From positions 663,412,938-663,474,937 of the forward strand of contig NC_081414.1 in the NCBI RefSeq assembly GCF_030272615.1: a stretch of DNA of 62,000 nt, given 5' to 3'. A model generated the notes under the pieces. It was not told the origin of the DNA. It ran no database searches and saw only the letters and a list, made by a program, of their open reading frames with translations. A program made the position numbers and the translations under genes. This DNA comes from Cryptomeria japonica. Taxonomy: Eukaryota; Streptophyta; Pinopsida; Cupressales; Cupressaceae. Positions 34,083 through 47,760 of the stretch are shown here, one piece after another (the first letter of the stretch is position 1; every line of letters starts with the position of its first letter).

Positions 34083-34374
34083 ATGCATTGAGTTGCATCA
34101 ATCTAGTGGATTTCAAAGCTTTATCTCTTTATCTAGATTGGTGAGTTGGTGCTGCTCTTCTGCTGGAGTAGTCCATGTCTTGGGGAAAGAGATTCATGTT
34201 TTTGTTTTGGAAAGTTTGGTTTTCTATTTCATGAGCTTTGGCATTTCTTTCAAAGGGAGAGAGAGATCATGTGAAAAACTTCTTTCTAAGTCTTGATCTT
34301 AGGGGAAGTTTGTTGGAGATATATTCTTTCTTTGCGTTGACTATTTTTCACATTCATATGTTGATGGCAATGCC

Positions 34375-34386
34375 AAAGGGGGAGAC
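34375..34386 (+). promoter_or_regulatory. Copia polypurine tract
   Basis: AAAGGGGGAGAC abuts the 3' LTR at 34387. Confidence 0.85.
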
Positions 34387-35639
34387 TGTTGGATATGGTT
34401 GGTCATTGTTGTTGCTAGGATATTTTTTTGTCATTGATGTCAACATATTCCTTTGCATTGCTCCGATGATTGTTGATTGGGAGGACCTTATGGTCCGGTT
34501 TGTAGTATTGTTTTGCTGATCACTATTTTGCAGAGGTTGATATTTCCTTCAGTATATTCTAGTGTGATTAGATCTAGTGCTGAGATCTTAGGATATTGTT
34601 TTAGATGATCTTGTGTATCTTTATTTCAGTTGGATTTTGATTTGGTGCTCCATAATTTATCTTTCTTCATGACAGTTGCTGATTGGTTGTGTTCTTGAGT
34701 TTTCAGATGTTGATCAATGAAGATATGATAAGTGGTGTTAGTGTAGTTGTTCCTGGTGTTTCTAGCCTGCTTTCTTATGTTTCCTAGTTGTTTCCTATTT
34801 GTCTTGGTGATCTGCATTGATCATTGTGCAATTTTTTGGTGGTTTCTATCAATCGGTGATGATTTACGTGTTATGTGGTATTTTTGGTGGTGTAGTGTGT
34901 TGTGGTTGATCTTGGCGTGATTTTTGGTGGATGTGATCATTTGGGAATTTGATTTAGGACCAAGATATGCTATATAAATCATTATATTGGTCTGGTGGTT
35001 GATATTTGTATTGTGTGATGTAATTTTGTAATTGATGGTTGAGGGTTTAGCCGACCTTGTTGTCAAGATTGAGGAATTGCATATATAGGTGATATTATCA
35101 TGTAGTTTTGGTGTCAATGTTGTGTCTGCATTATCAGAGAGAGGTTTTTGTGTTAACAAGTGATTTATCCTTTGGGTTTGAGTTTGTGTTGAGATTGGTG
35201 TTGCAGAGTAGACATTTGTGTTTAACTGGAACTATAATCAAGCATTTGGAGATGTTATTTCTTCAGTTCACTTTTTCAGGATTGTAGTCTGAATCTTATT
35301 GTAAGTCAGTGAGATTTCCTTGAGGGTTGTAGCCTTTCGGTCCATTATTATCTAAGCAATGAGCTCTAGGCAGTGTGCTTGAATGCATGTGCATTCCCAT
35401 TGTAATATTTCCACATACTACTGTAGAGTATCATCTTATTGTGGGTAGGTTCCCACCATAGTTTTTCCCTTAACTAGGTTTTCCACATCAAAATCTTGGT
35501 GTTGTGTGTTGTGTTGTTAATTTGATTACCTATCTTATTACTACATTTTATCAAATCTGTGTTTTATTTGTTATTCTGGTGAATACTAATTCAGCCCCCC
35601 CACCTTTCTCTCAGTCTTCCTTCTTGATTTCTACTAACA
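34387..35639 (+). repeat. 3' LTR of the Copia element
   Basis: Aligns with 27271-28514 from TGTTGGATATGG to CTAACA, with frequent substitutions, so the insertion is old. Confidence 0.92.
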
Positions 35640-38600
35640 AGAAACAACCAACTCAACAACAAAATTTCCAAACAAGGTCCTCAATTCAAAACAAAAACAT
35701 CTTATTCACATCTTTTGCAATCATAGATTTGTCCAAAGTCCTTAGTCCTCATCTCGTATCCAATCCAAAATCATCAAGTTCAAGAACACACCCTTTCATC
35801 CAATCCAGTTTTTGATCAAGATCCCACCTGCCAAGAGTCTTATGTTGATCCCCTAAGATTTTTTTATTCCATCCATGATGATCCCCTTCCATCTCATGAG
35901 AAAAGTGTCCTTTTAAGTCCCATTCAACACCCACCTCCTAAGAAAGATATTGATATCTCTTCTATCTCCTCCAATGATCCAATTTAAAATCAAGAGCGAA
36001 ACACAAACTCCAATGATCCTATTCCAAGTCAAAATCAAAGTATCCCTTCTTCTAAATCCAAGAATACACAATCCCTATCCTCCAAATCCATTTTAGGTCC
36101 TTTTATTCCAAAGTCAAAGCCTTCCTCCCTTCCATCCATATTAGGAACCTATGTCTCTCCATCCACTATTCATATGATCCCTAGCTCACAATTCAATTAT
36201 CCTATCATTAATCAAGATCAACAAAGGCACACATCTTTGAGCACCTTCCAACCATCTACCTACATCAACCCATCTAAAAGACCTCCATATCATTCCTAAT
36301 CATCCATGAATCCCATTACCTTTGGAAGAAATTTGGATGTCAAAATAAAATCCACATACATCCAAATATCAACATGTACAATCTAAAAGATATGTAAAAT
36401 GCAAGAAAAGTTTGATCCAAAAGCAAAAAGAAATATCCAAAAGGATACAAAGGCCCATTATGAGAAAAGAAAAATAAAAAACCATGTGGGTTCCTAAATT
36501 TCTCATAGAAGAAATGTGTTCCAAAGAACCAGAAGGAAAAGAAAAATCAAAATCAATGTGGATTCCCATAAGAATATTATGTCCCAAAGGAAAATCGAAA
36601 CTGGCATCCAGACTTGCTATTCCAAAAGATTCCTTCAATTGTCCATCTACACATTTCCCATCTTCTAAATATATTCTTCCATCATTTCCTTCATCTATTT
36701 TGGGTCCTTATGTCCTAAATTCCACATCCACTCCTCCATCAAAACCTCAAAATCCAAAATCCACTTTTCCTTCATCACTCCACAACCCCTCAAGGTGTGT
36801 GCCAACATTGATCTTGAAAAAATTTCTATCCACCCAACCGTAAATCTTCCAACATCCTATATAATATAGCACACCTTTTTTTCATCCTTCCATCCCTCCC
36901 ATTTAATCATTTACATAAATCCTTCATTTGTGAAATAGGCATTTGTGTCATTTTGTTACACACTCACCCATGCTCAATCTTATGTTTGATCCATTTTTTA
37001 GATATATATTCATGAAACACTTAAGAATATGAGGTTGTTCCTCTTTAACACTATCTTTTGGTTGGGATGCGTACTCAATCCAAAAAATAATCATTTATTG
37101 TATCTTGATACCAACATCTTTTGATTACTATATCTCATGCACTTAATCAATTTCCCCGTCATTATAATTTCTTAGTCAAAGACGTGACAAGTGAAAAATC
37201 TAAAATCCTATTTCAGCACCAATATAATTCTTAAACCCATGTGAGCTTCATTTCTTACAAGCCAATGCACAAAAGAATAAGTGACAAGAGAAAAACAAAT
37301 ATCAAAATATTGAAACAAAAGCATGAGAAATAAAACAAATACTGAGAAAAGAAAACCAAAAATGTATGAAAATAAATATCAAAATGCTTGGCCTTGAGAA
37401 CATGCGAGTAACTCCATCGGGGCTATGGACGCTCACTGGTAGTGAGGTTCTATCCAGGATTCTTTTGAAGTCAGGATAACTCATGTAGCTAGTCACATCG
37501 AATTCTAAAGATTACAATGATCATATGAGCTGGAATAAACCCACTTGCACACACATGGGTAATCAAAGACTAAGTACCTTGATCCAGTTTGGGATTCTTT
37601 TTCCCTTTTGAGTAGGCTTCCTAGTCACTAGATATGTTCAATTGAATTTTCCAGAGGATCTAAGTGTGGGTTGGGTCTCTATCTTTGTAATGTTCAAGAT
37701 AATTTATTTGGGTGGCGCTATATGTTCTAAAAGATTTCACACATCGCCCTTTTGCAAATGGATACCTTTGTACTTGGTGGAAACTTTCATCCACTCTATC
37801 CTTCTTACCACATCTCCCATTATCCTTCCTCCAATATCCATTACCCTATCTACATCCATCTTCTTTTTCCATCTCTGATCTTGACAAAGTTAAGGATCAT
37901 CATAAGCATCAAGCATCCTCTTTTCTTCACCTTATCCATAACCTCTAGTCCATATCCTTTATTCTATCCATTCCTTCATTGCATCGTCCATTAATACCTA
38001 TGATCTTGCTTATCCTATCCATATATTATCTCCATCCATATCCCCTTTTCCATCCTTGATCTTGATCAAATCTAAGGACAAAAAGAAAAATGCAAAAAAC
38101 ATGGTTTCAAAAAGATCTTGATATGTCCCTTCATGTTCCATAATAAGCTACCTCCATCTTTCTCCTATCCATCCTTACCTCAACAATTCATTCATCAATT
38201 CATCAAATTTATTGCCTTTCTAGACATTGGGGGAAAATAAGCATGTCCATTATATTTCAAAACCCAAAAAAACAAAAAAAAATCACAAAATGTCTTTCAA
38301 AAAAATTCAAAAAAATCATAAAAATAAAAAAAAAGCCTAAAAATTGAAAAATCAAAAATTAAAAATCAAAGCAAGAGAGCATAAACCATCCATTGAATCA
38401 AATCAACAACAAAAAAACTCTCAAAGTCTTTAATCAAACTGATCACATGTCTTGTTAACTAATCCATCGATCAAATTCTATCAAACATCAACATGTCTTA
38501 TATAGGGAATGGTGCACTCAAAACCAGATAGGTCAACCTTATACGGGGTACTCACTCTCTAAAACTAGACATTCTTATCAATAATCACATCAAGCAATCA

Positions 38601-40293
38601 AAACAATGACACAAATCAATATGGCCGCTGGATTTTGTCCTAGTTAGTCTTAACTTTGTCAATTGATGTCAGGTCATGTTTCATCTCTCGAAATCCAAAA
38701 AAATCATATAATGTCCTCAAAAAACCAAAAAACATCAAATAAACTCCAAAAACCCTATAAAAAATAAAAATAAATAAAAAACCCCAAAAACAATCCATCA
38801 ATCACAATTCACATTAAATTATCCTTTGCAAAAAACAATCATTTCAACAGACGCAAAATGCAAAACAAATCAAAACATTGAGCTTAACAAATCATTCTTC
38901 AATAAACAAAATACCAAGTTAGTCTACAACTTATTTGATCAATTGCTTATTAGTTTTCAACATCCTTATCATGCAACATGCCTTTATGGATACATCATTC
39001 CTAAAATAGGTACCTATCATATATCATGTCCTAACTGATACATCTTTCCTACAATGGGAATCCTATCAAATAATCATCAAATCCAAAAACACTTATCCTT
39101 GGCAAGAAGATCAATATGGTTGTTGACACAGTTGGTTAAGTTAGTCTTATCTTTTATTGATTTATCTTTATCAATTTATGTTAGATCATGTTCCTATGAT
39201 ACTCAAGGATGTCCACAAGTGACTGAGGATCCAGGATGGTCATGATATTTTTTTTGTTTGTTGTTTTTGGTGTGAACCGATGAAGCTTTGGAGTAATGGT
39301 ACCTTTGGCTATCTATGTTGGTACATTCATTCAACAATTATCTTGTACAAAAAATAAAGTCAAGGATAACTATGCTTGTGACTATTGCACATACCTTGAC
39401 CCTTGGCTCTGTACCCAGAATGGAGGGGTTCGCTCGTTGTCTACAATGTGTTTGTTTCTCCAATGGGATATTATTTACACCTTGGTTCCTTATACTCTAG
39501 TGTACAAAGCTCCATAGATACATGATAAGGCTCAATGATGAAAATGTTGTGCTAAAAAATAAAGGCACAAGAAGTTGTGGCTATATCTTTTCCAATCTCT
39601 TTATCTCATTTATAATTCTATCTCAAATCATTTCCTCATATCAATCAATTCCATTCCCTAACATTCTTCACTTCTTACTAATCATTCTCCACTTTCATAA
39701 TTTATTCATCATTCATCCAACTTTCATCAATCATTTGTCTTATATAGGATGTGTCCTTCCTAAAACCAAATGTGATCATCAATCATTTGTCTTATATAGG
39801 ACATATCCTTCCTAAAACCAGATGTTTTGATCATCTTTGTCTTATACAGGATGTGTCCTTCCTGAAACCAGACTTGGTCTTTATCCCATCAATCAAATCA
39901 ATCTGATAAATCCTATCAATCAAATCAATTCTATCAATCCTATAAATCAAATCAATCAATTCAATCCTATCAATCAAATCAATCTAATCAATCCAATTAA
40001 TCCAATCAAATCAATCAAATCATTCAATCGGTCTACAAATCACTCCAATAATTTCTTGTATCCAATCAAACCCATCCATTTCATCAATCCAACCACTCTT
40101 TCATCTCTCATCTAACATTTTTCTTCTTTTGAGAGATCATTCATGCCTTTAATGCACAAAAAATCTCTCGAGGGGGCTTCCTACCTCCATCTCTCAACAT
40201 ACTAGGGCATGTTTTTCACATACTGGGACAAGATTTTTTTTTTAATATATATATAATTTTTTCTTCGAAACAACGTTGTTCCAACATTGTCTC
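35640..40293. other. Non-coding LARD interior, right part
   Basis: Pro/Ser/His-type short frames reflect the C- and A-rich, G-poor composition. I see no gag, protease, RT, integrase or envelope motif. A-rich runs occur at 38256-38360 and 38690-38830. AATC-rich low-complexity DNA lies at 39895-40025. Confidence 0.7.
39728..39877. repeat. About 51-bp tandem repeat, 3 copies
   Basis: TTTGTCTTATATAGGATGTG with CCTTCCTAAAACCA recurs at 39734, 39786 and 39836. A single related unit occurs near 38495. Confidence 0.8.
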
Positions 40294-40306
40294 AAAGAGG
40301 GGCAAA
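40294..40306 (+). promoter_or_regulatory. Polypurine tract of the LARD-like element
   Basis: AAAGAGGGGCAAA, immediately before the 3' LTR. Confidence 0.75.
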
Positions 40307-41346
40307 TGTAGACACCTAAAAATGTCTCATCAATCTGCACTAATTATTCATCCTATTAATTAAATAATTCTTTAATTATTTAATTAAACTAATTATATTC
40401 TTCTAAATTAATTTTAATCATCGCATCTCAACATTACTAATTACTCTATTTCTATCCCCTTAATCAATTTAATTATTCAACCCTTTCTATATAATTAATT
40501 AAATATTTATTATTTAATTAATTGTGATTTAGTCTAATCTTTATTATTTAATTAAATTCAATTTCAAATAATTAAATAATTTCTTTAAATTATTTAATGA
40601 ACTAATTTTTTTCTTCTAATCCAAATTTGAAATTCAAATTTCAGTTAATTTCATGTGCATTTCATTTTTCAAAAATCTAAATTCAAATTAAAATGCAAAT
40701 GAAATGTGAATTTCATCTCAAAATCCTACATAACATATTGAAATTCTAACTCTCATTCACTTTCAGTCTGTCTGGGCAATCAATTCAGTCAACTAAGCAA
40801 TCTATTTAGTCATCTCCCAAGTTAACTGAGTTAACTCCCCAATCACCTTTTTCAACTCTCAATCAACTTTTTGGAATAGAGAAATCAATTCAGTTAACTG
40901 ACTAATCAATTCAGTCATCTGATCAATCAATCCAGTTGACTCATCAATCAAATGAGTTAAACTCTTAATCAATTTTGTCTCAAGCAATCTCCACCGATGA
41001 TCAATTCTATTCCAGAATGAATCTCAACCATCCATTCTTGTCCTCCACAATCTATAAATTCAACCCATTTCTCCTCAATTTTCCTTAACCACTATCTTCA
41101 AAATTATTATGCAATCTTTACGCAGGTACTCCAACGCAACACTGAGGGCCACACCAACATGATGATGAAGAAGAGAAATGGAAGTTGAGATTCAAATCAA
41201 TAGAGAGAGTTTTCATTATATTGTTATCCATTCTATTGATTTTGATTCTATTTCATTGTCATTTATTGGATTTTCTAAATTAGAATTGAATTCTAGTGGT
41301 TAATTTATATATTCTTATTAATTATGCATAAAAATCTTGTATATCA
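40307..41346 (+). repeat. 3' LTR of the LARD-like element
   Basis: Starts TGTAGACACC and ends TATATCA, followed by CTTTG. A TATA-like TCTATAAATT is at 41051-41060. The 21-bp array of the 5' LTR is kept at 40780-40995. Confidence 0.9.
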
Positions 41347-41663
41347 CTTTGAATGCTCACAATTTTTGCATACGAAGTATTTTTTAAATTTTTTCACACT
41401 AATCATCCAAAAGACTTTATCTATTGAAGAAATAATAAATAATGACACATTTAGGTTTAATGTATTGAGGATAACTTAACAATTCATAAATTATCATAGA
41501 AGGCTTTATTATTGTCTTTGATCCCATGCTCACATTTTCCCCAGTCAACCTAGGAGAACATGTCTCTCTCTATACTTATCTCACTCCTAAAATCTATTTA
41601 GTTATCTCTCCCTCTATCCCCCTCCTCTCTCTCCCTCTCTATATATCTCTCCCCCTTTCTTGT

Positions 41664-41664
41664 A

Positions 41665-41727
<63 letters not shown>

Positions 41728-41938
41728 TTGTATGCGTATATGTATGTATATATGTACGTGCAAGTGTATGTGTATGTGCATGTGTATATGTATGTGTATG
41801 TGTATGTGTATGTGTATGTGTACGTGTATTTGTGTGTGTGCATGCGCACGTGTGTGTCTATATATATGTATTTATATATATGTGTGTACATACATACATG
41901 TATATACATTCATACATATAATACGTGTTTGTGTGTGT

Positions 41939-41984
<46 letters not shown>

Positions 41985-42061
41985 GTTTGTGTGTGTGTGT
42001 GTGTGTGTATACACACATATATACATATGTATATATATATATATATATCTATATCTATACA

Positions 42062-42092
<31 letters not shown>

Positions 42093-42316
42093 GTATATAT
42101 AGATATATAGATATGTGTGTGTATGCATGCATACATATATGTATATATACACATATATATGTACATACATATGTATATATATGTGTGTGTATACACACAC
42201 ATATGTATATACATATATACACATATATCTATATAAATATATATTTACATACATATGTATATATATGTGTGTGTGTATACACACATATATGTATATACAT
42301 ATATACACATATATCT

Positions 42317-42393
<77 letters not shown>
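41664..42393. repeat. Compound microsatellite
   Basis: In order: (CT)n 41664-41689, (CA)n 41689-41726, interrupted TATG and TGTG blocks, (CA)n and (TG)n near 41950-42010, (ACAT)n 42058-42092, mixed TATA/TGTA blocks, then about 12 units of ACATAT at 42319-42393. Long frames through it are artefacts of the repeat. Flank 41352-41663 is AT- or CT-rich and empty. Confidence 0.95.
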
Positions 42394-42611
42394 GGATTGG
42401 ACAAATGTTAAGTTAAACTATAGTCATCTATAGTGACAAAATGAAAAGTTGGGCCTGGAACTTCGTATTCGCCTTACCTTTATAGTGTAGTGCGTGACGA
42501 CCAATCAATTTGGTGTTTTCTATGATTTTTTCATTCCATGGTAGCCCTGATCCTCGACCGATATAGAGGTAGAGATTCACACATGCGTTGTGGATATCGT
42601 ATCGAGTCCTC

Positions 42612-42614
<3 letters not shown>

Positions 42615-42644
<30 letters not shown>
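42615..42644. repeat. (CA)n microsatellite
   Basis: An uninterrupted CA run of about 15 units. The flanks at 42394-43170 show no gene. Confidence 0.9.
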
Positions 42645-42648
<4 letters not shown>

Positions 42649-43173
42649 TTTTTATTTTATTTTTAATTAAGCACCACCATTTATTGGGGATAGTTCCCAT
42701 CTATTAAAATCATAAAAAATTACATCATTCTAGACATATTGTCCTTGTAGTAATAAGTTCCATATCATTACTTAGACTCAATTAACATAATCTAGAATCG
42801 ACTATGATCTGATGTGATTTTTATCATAATACAAATCTTCACCACTGCCATATTGAGGATACATAATCAAATAGAGTCCAAGAATTCAAAATGGCTTGAC
42901 CAAACCATCCTTGCAGTCTTGGGGAAAGAAAAGATGAATTTGTCCTAGCACATCCTTATATGGAGTATGACCACCATCAAACAGATTAAAACATTAATCT
43001 AAAGCATATGAGTAAAAAATGGGCATGTGAGCCAATTTTCTAGATATAAACAATATCACTCCAAAATTGAGTCTTCCCCATATTTCAAAATCTTCCATAC
43101 TTTATCCTATGCCGGATTTGTTTTGGAGAACAAGAGTCATACTATCACATTCCAAAATATTTGCTAATTTAGA

Positions 43174-43610
43174 CTACTCAATAACTCGAATTGTGATTGT
43201 ACCTTTCTCATTTGCCAAAACACCTAAATAAGACAAAAAATCTAAAGCTTTATTTGCCTCACCATATGTACGGGATAAGCTATAATCACTAAATTTTGTT
43301 AAACAATTTTTAATAATAGAGATCCAATTATTAAGTTTCCAGTTATTCGAGGAGCCTTTGGAAACCACATTTATAAGAATGAGAGAATCTCCTTCAATAT
43401 CCACAACCTCAATCCCATAGTAAATACAAAATTTTAAACCACGTGAAAGAGCTTCTCATTCAACTTCATTATTAGTCATATTCCCAATATATCAAAATAG
43501 AGCCCAAACACACTTGCCATCTGAGTTTAGGATGATACATCCAATACCCGCTTCATTAGGGTTACCTTTAGCTACTCTGTCAAAGTTTTATTTCAATCTT
43601 CTAGAGCATG
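43174..43610 (-). pseudogene. LINE-type RNase H (RVT_3) relic, minus strand
   Basis: One minus-strand frame with three stops reads NFDRVAKGNPNEAGIGCIIL (Asp 1, but Arg after it), NMTNNEVE-stop-EALSRGLKFC (Glu), VVDIEGDSLILINVVSKGSS (Asp 2) and YGEANKALDFLSYLGV. The family is the same as at 1186-1648, but the two copies are diverged and oppositely oriented. No RT lies beside it. Confidence 0.8.
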
Positions 43611-46600
43611 GGGGGAATCCATCTAGCATCCTTTCGATTGGAAGAATGTCCAATTCTAATGCCAAGTGGAGGTCTAAGATTGGTCCAAATGTTGTCATAG
43701 GGATTTGCACCCAAGAGCTAAGCTTGATGCTTAGCAATCCTGTGAAACATGGGAACATCCTAGAGTTTGTGGGTTGCTCATTGTAAGGATGAACCTCTAG
43801 GTTATGGGTTGGCTCCCCTTTTGATATCCTAAAAATAATGATTTTTGAATTGAGAAAAGGGATAAAAGAATGTTCTGAAACCGAAATACTAAACTAATAG
43901 ATGATGCACCGATGATTTTTGATTTTAAAAGAGTATTATTTCACCTATAACTTGACTTAACCAAGATCTTTCTATGTTCACAACTTTGCTAATATAATGC
44001 TAATCATAAATACTTCATGTAGAGGTTTTTCTTTCCTTTTAGTTTTGTTTGAAGGTGAATGGAATCACACAACTACAAATCTTTGAAAATTAAATTAAAA
44101 CACAATACATAACCTGATCAAATTATTATATTGCTTGCCCAAACATTATGAAAATGAAGGCGAAAACAAAGGATTTATAAAAATCACAATGTGTTCTCAG
44201 AAAACTCATACAAACATAATGAAAGAACAAGAAACATATGCATGAACAACAAATATTTATCAATTCTTAAGAAAATGTTGATTACAATGCATGAATAAAT
44301 GGCATAAAAACTCAAAAGTGTTTGAGTTACAAAGTAATTCTTGCTGCTACAACAAAGACAAAACTTAGAACTAGATAGGAGAGAAGAAGAAAATCTGAAT
44401 TATAACAAAAGAGGCTCCAATTTTTTAAATTTGAATTTCTTGGATCCCTTTGAATTGATTGTTGATTTGTTCTCCTCAAAATTAGGTTCTAACTGCCCTT
44501 TAATCATCACTTTCAGTTGTTGGGTGGATGGCCTTGGAAATCCCATAAAAGGGGGTTAAAACTGAAGTGTAAAAGTTGTTAACTATCTAAAAACTCCCCT
44601 TGGTTGATGACTAACCCTTTGGGGCCCTCAAACTATGGGTTGAGCTGCAAATTAGGCCTACAAATCCCCCTTAAATAATGGGTTTTTCTTTTGGATGATC
44701 CCCTTTGACTAGATTTTAAAAAATTGAGCTTGCATTGATGAGCAATTTTGAATTTGAAATTCAATATTATCATTATGCTCTATTGTAACCCTTATCTTAC
44801 TAAGGTTTACATATGTATCTCAAAGACCTTAGATAGCAACATGTATTTCTTATATAGACTTCTCACCGTCTTTTAAACTCTTCCACTATTTTAAATCTGG
44901 AAATGAGAGTCTTAGATCTCTGCTATAATGTGGATGCTGACTGCCTTTTATCACTCTTAAGGTATTGTGATCCTTAGGCACCTAGGTTGTTCTTCATGCT
45001 GCAAAAATATGAGAAATACACTACCCATGTTTTCTCCATTAAGTGAGAATGGACTGTAGCATTTTTGATACTGTATTTGGAGGCTATTATAGACTGTCTT
45101 CAATTTGTGTAGATATCACTATGAATTACCTCTTTGCATTCTTTAATAGATTTTCCTATTGTAGATACTTTCTCATCATCATTGTAGCTCTAGGTGATGA
45201 CTAGAGTATCATTAACTGTGCAAACTCCAAGATTCCTTGTCATCTACCTTTGTATGTTATGATAGTTCTCCTTGGAATGTAGAATGATATTTGATGAAGT
45301 TGATTGGAAATATGCTTCAAAGAAACTCTGTCTTTATCCTAATTGGTACAACCTTTTGGACTATCACAAATGTTTCCCTTAAGATTATTATGACTGTATC
45401 ATGCACTTTATCTTGTTGGGGCTGCACACAATATTCTTGTATGCTCTACTATGATGACTGACATGTCTATTCATTGGGTCCCATGTATAACTGCTCCTTA
45501 CATCTTAATGAGGGTTTATCTTCACTACATTATTCTTTAGTGATGTTATACTATTGTCTTTGAAAGACTGTCATTCTTGATATGCCTTTTGTGTTCATTT
45601 CATTTGTTTCTTTGATATTTCTTTCTCTTTGAAAGCTCCTTGATGAGGTGATTGTGACAAAGTCCACTGATGTCATGGTGTTACTTCATATAGATCTTTT
45701 AATGGAGTGTCATAACTACATTGTTATGAATCACTGCTATGACTGCACCGAGGATGTCTATTTTGATTTATCAATGTTTCTACCCTTTGAATGCATTGTG
45801 ATAGACTTTGGGACCAAAGCATAGAATGTAAAAGTATCTTTTATGACAATGAATGAGTCTTTTACTCTTCTATCTCTACTATTTTATTATAACCTTTCTT
45901 CGCAAAAATATGGCATAGAGACTTTTGTTGTTACTCCTGTGAATGATCAAACCTTATAAGTTTGAAATGTGACCCTTGGATTGCATTTTTAATTAATTTG
46001 GATTGATTCAAGGTGTACCACTTCTTATAACCTTTGTGCTCCTAGTACATTCTTTACTCTCTTGGCTATAAATGCTTCTTCTTCCATAGGGCCTTGTGGC
46101 TGCCAACTATTCTGAGAATTATTTTCTTCTCTGAGACTCTTGTCACAGTTTTGTAATTATACATTTTGTTGCCATGGTGCTATTTCTATGTGTTGTGATC
46201 ATAATGTTGATGTCTTCTATAATGATATTACTACTTTTTAATAGTGATCATTGATGCTTTCTATCATACTTTGGACTAATCATCTTGGATGATAAAAACC
46301 CCTTTTAGCTATTCTAGTGGTGCTGCTCTAAGAGGGCATGACTTTTGAAGATTATAACTGCACAAATTGTGTTATGCTCCATAGATGCATTGAATGGGAC
46401 TAGGCATTCTCTATTATTAACATTGTCCTCATGACTTATTACTATCCCATTCTTGTTGTTCAAGATTAAGGCTTCTTCATGAACTAGTTGGTCATAGTTA
46501 CCATAATTGATTCATTTTTGGTTTATTATGATCTTGAGACAATGTCTTTGTGCTTGCGGTGTTTTGGGCTGATATAAAAACTTTGATATACTGCAATTTC

Positions 46601-47760
46601 ATGTACTTGGACTTCCCTTTCTTACTTCATGTAGGATCCTCTATGAAGACAGGATCTTATTATGCTTGGGTATAGATTGTGATTTTCTAAGAATAAACCC
46701 TTCTATATCTCTGCAACCTTCTATTGTTCTCAACAACCACATATGGCACAATGCTACTCTTTAAGCCTTCTAACAATGGTTCCCACAATCTTTATATGCC
46801 ATCTAAAAAGATTAAAGGAACCTTTCCTATTTTATATTTTGAACACATTCAAACTTTCATAACCCCTTAATACTTTGAAATGGTTTTGACTTCTTTATGA
46901 CAAGGCTTTCAAAACTTACTGATTTTACTTCTTGAAAGGAAAGGTAAACTTTGCAGAAATGAAAGCAAACAATAAAGCAATGTAAGCTCTCTATTTTTTA
47001 TAATTAGGGATAAAACCCCTTACCTCCATGTATATATTAATGCATGGCTCCAAATATAAAACCTTGACACCTCTTTGGAGTATTGCTAAGATGTTATGCC
47101 ATCATATTGGAAACAAAGGGTTGTTCCTCTTTGACATTCAATGATGATCTTCTTGCTAACTACATATTCCATCCACAATATTGTTGTTCTCCTAATATTT
47201 TCTCTCCTAGTCTCCTAAAGCCACCATTCTCTTCTTCAAATTGAGAAAAAAATATGAAGACTAGGGTTTTCCACAGTCAAACTGCAATCTTTCCTTTTGA
47301 GACTTAAATTTGTCATCTCCAACCATGGGTTCATCTTGAGTTTGAACAACCTTTAACAATTCTAAAGAAAAATAAATGCTTTCTTATTTTCCTTAATATT
47401 TTGAACTTCTTTTGACACTTTCACAACATGATAAAACAAAGACCTTTGACAAGTATTAATGCTTTCTTTCAATGTAAATAAGAAATCATCCTAAATATAA
47501 GACCAAAATGAAGCTTGAAGTTGTATGATCAAACCTTATTTGTGTGAACCCTTGCACAATAGTTTATCCTTTGGGTAAAAGCTTTATCCAATGGATAACC
47601 TTAACCCAACCTTAACCCTTACCTCCTAAGGTAACCATGAGGTCTTCTCAAGCATTTAATGCTTCTTACATCTCCTCTCAAGCAGTCTTATGTTGACAAT
47701 TGTCACCATTTCATTGGTGAGAATTGTAAACATGGATTGATAGCTTTCAATCTTGGCCCT
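43611..47760. other. AT-rich stretch without a recognisable gene
   Basis: About 4.1 kb with only short frames; the longest, 44341-44559, has no known domain. The left end of the 5' LTR of element II must lie somewhere here, but without its 3' partner I cannot place it. Confidence 0.6.

Larger units (their letters stand above)
27271..35639 (+). mobile_element. Full-length Ty1/Copia retrotransposon, split by solo LTR D
   Basis: It has LTRs of 1244 and 1253 bp that both start TGTTGGATATGG and end CTAACA, a tRNA-Met-type PBS, a polypurine tract, and gag, protease, integrase, RT and RNase H in the Copia order. The flanks AAAAA (27266-27270) and AGAAA (35640-35644) match at 4 of 5 bases. Multiple stops and frameshifts disable it. 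It lies in the LARD interior and is itself interrupted in the RT by solo LTR D. Confidence 0.92.
24375..41346 (+). mobile_element. LARD-like non-autonomous LTR retroelement hosting a Copia element
   Basis: LTRs at 24375-25448 and 40307-41346 are homologous along their length. CTTTG flanks the outer ends (24370-24374 and 41347-41351), an exact 5-bp duplication. A PBS-like TGG site follows the 5' LTR and a purine tract precedes the 3' LTR. The own interior (25449-27270 and 35640-40306, about 6.5 kb) has no recognisable gag or pol, as in large retrotransposon derivatives. A Copia element sits inside. Replication would have needed proteins from another element. Confidence 0.85.

Noticed and set aside
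35504-37994. Ser/Pro/His-rich frames in the LARD interior
   Set aside because: They follow the C/A-rich, G-poor composition; no start context or domain supports a gene.
41660-42394. Open frames up to 244 codons rich in Thr/His/Tyr/Ile/Cys
   Set aside because: They are translations of di-, tetra- and hexanucleotide repeats, open on both strands and several frames at once.
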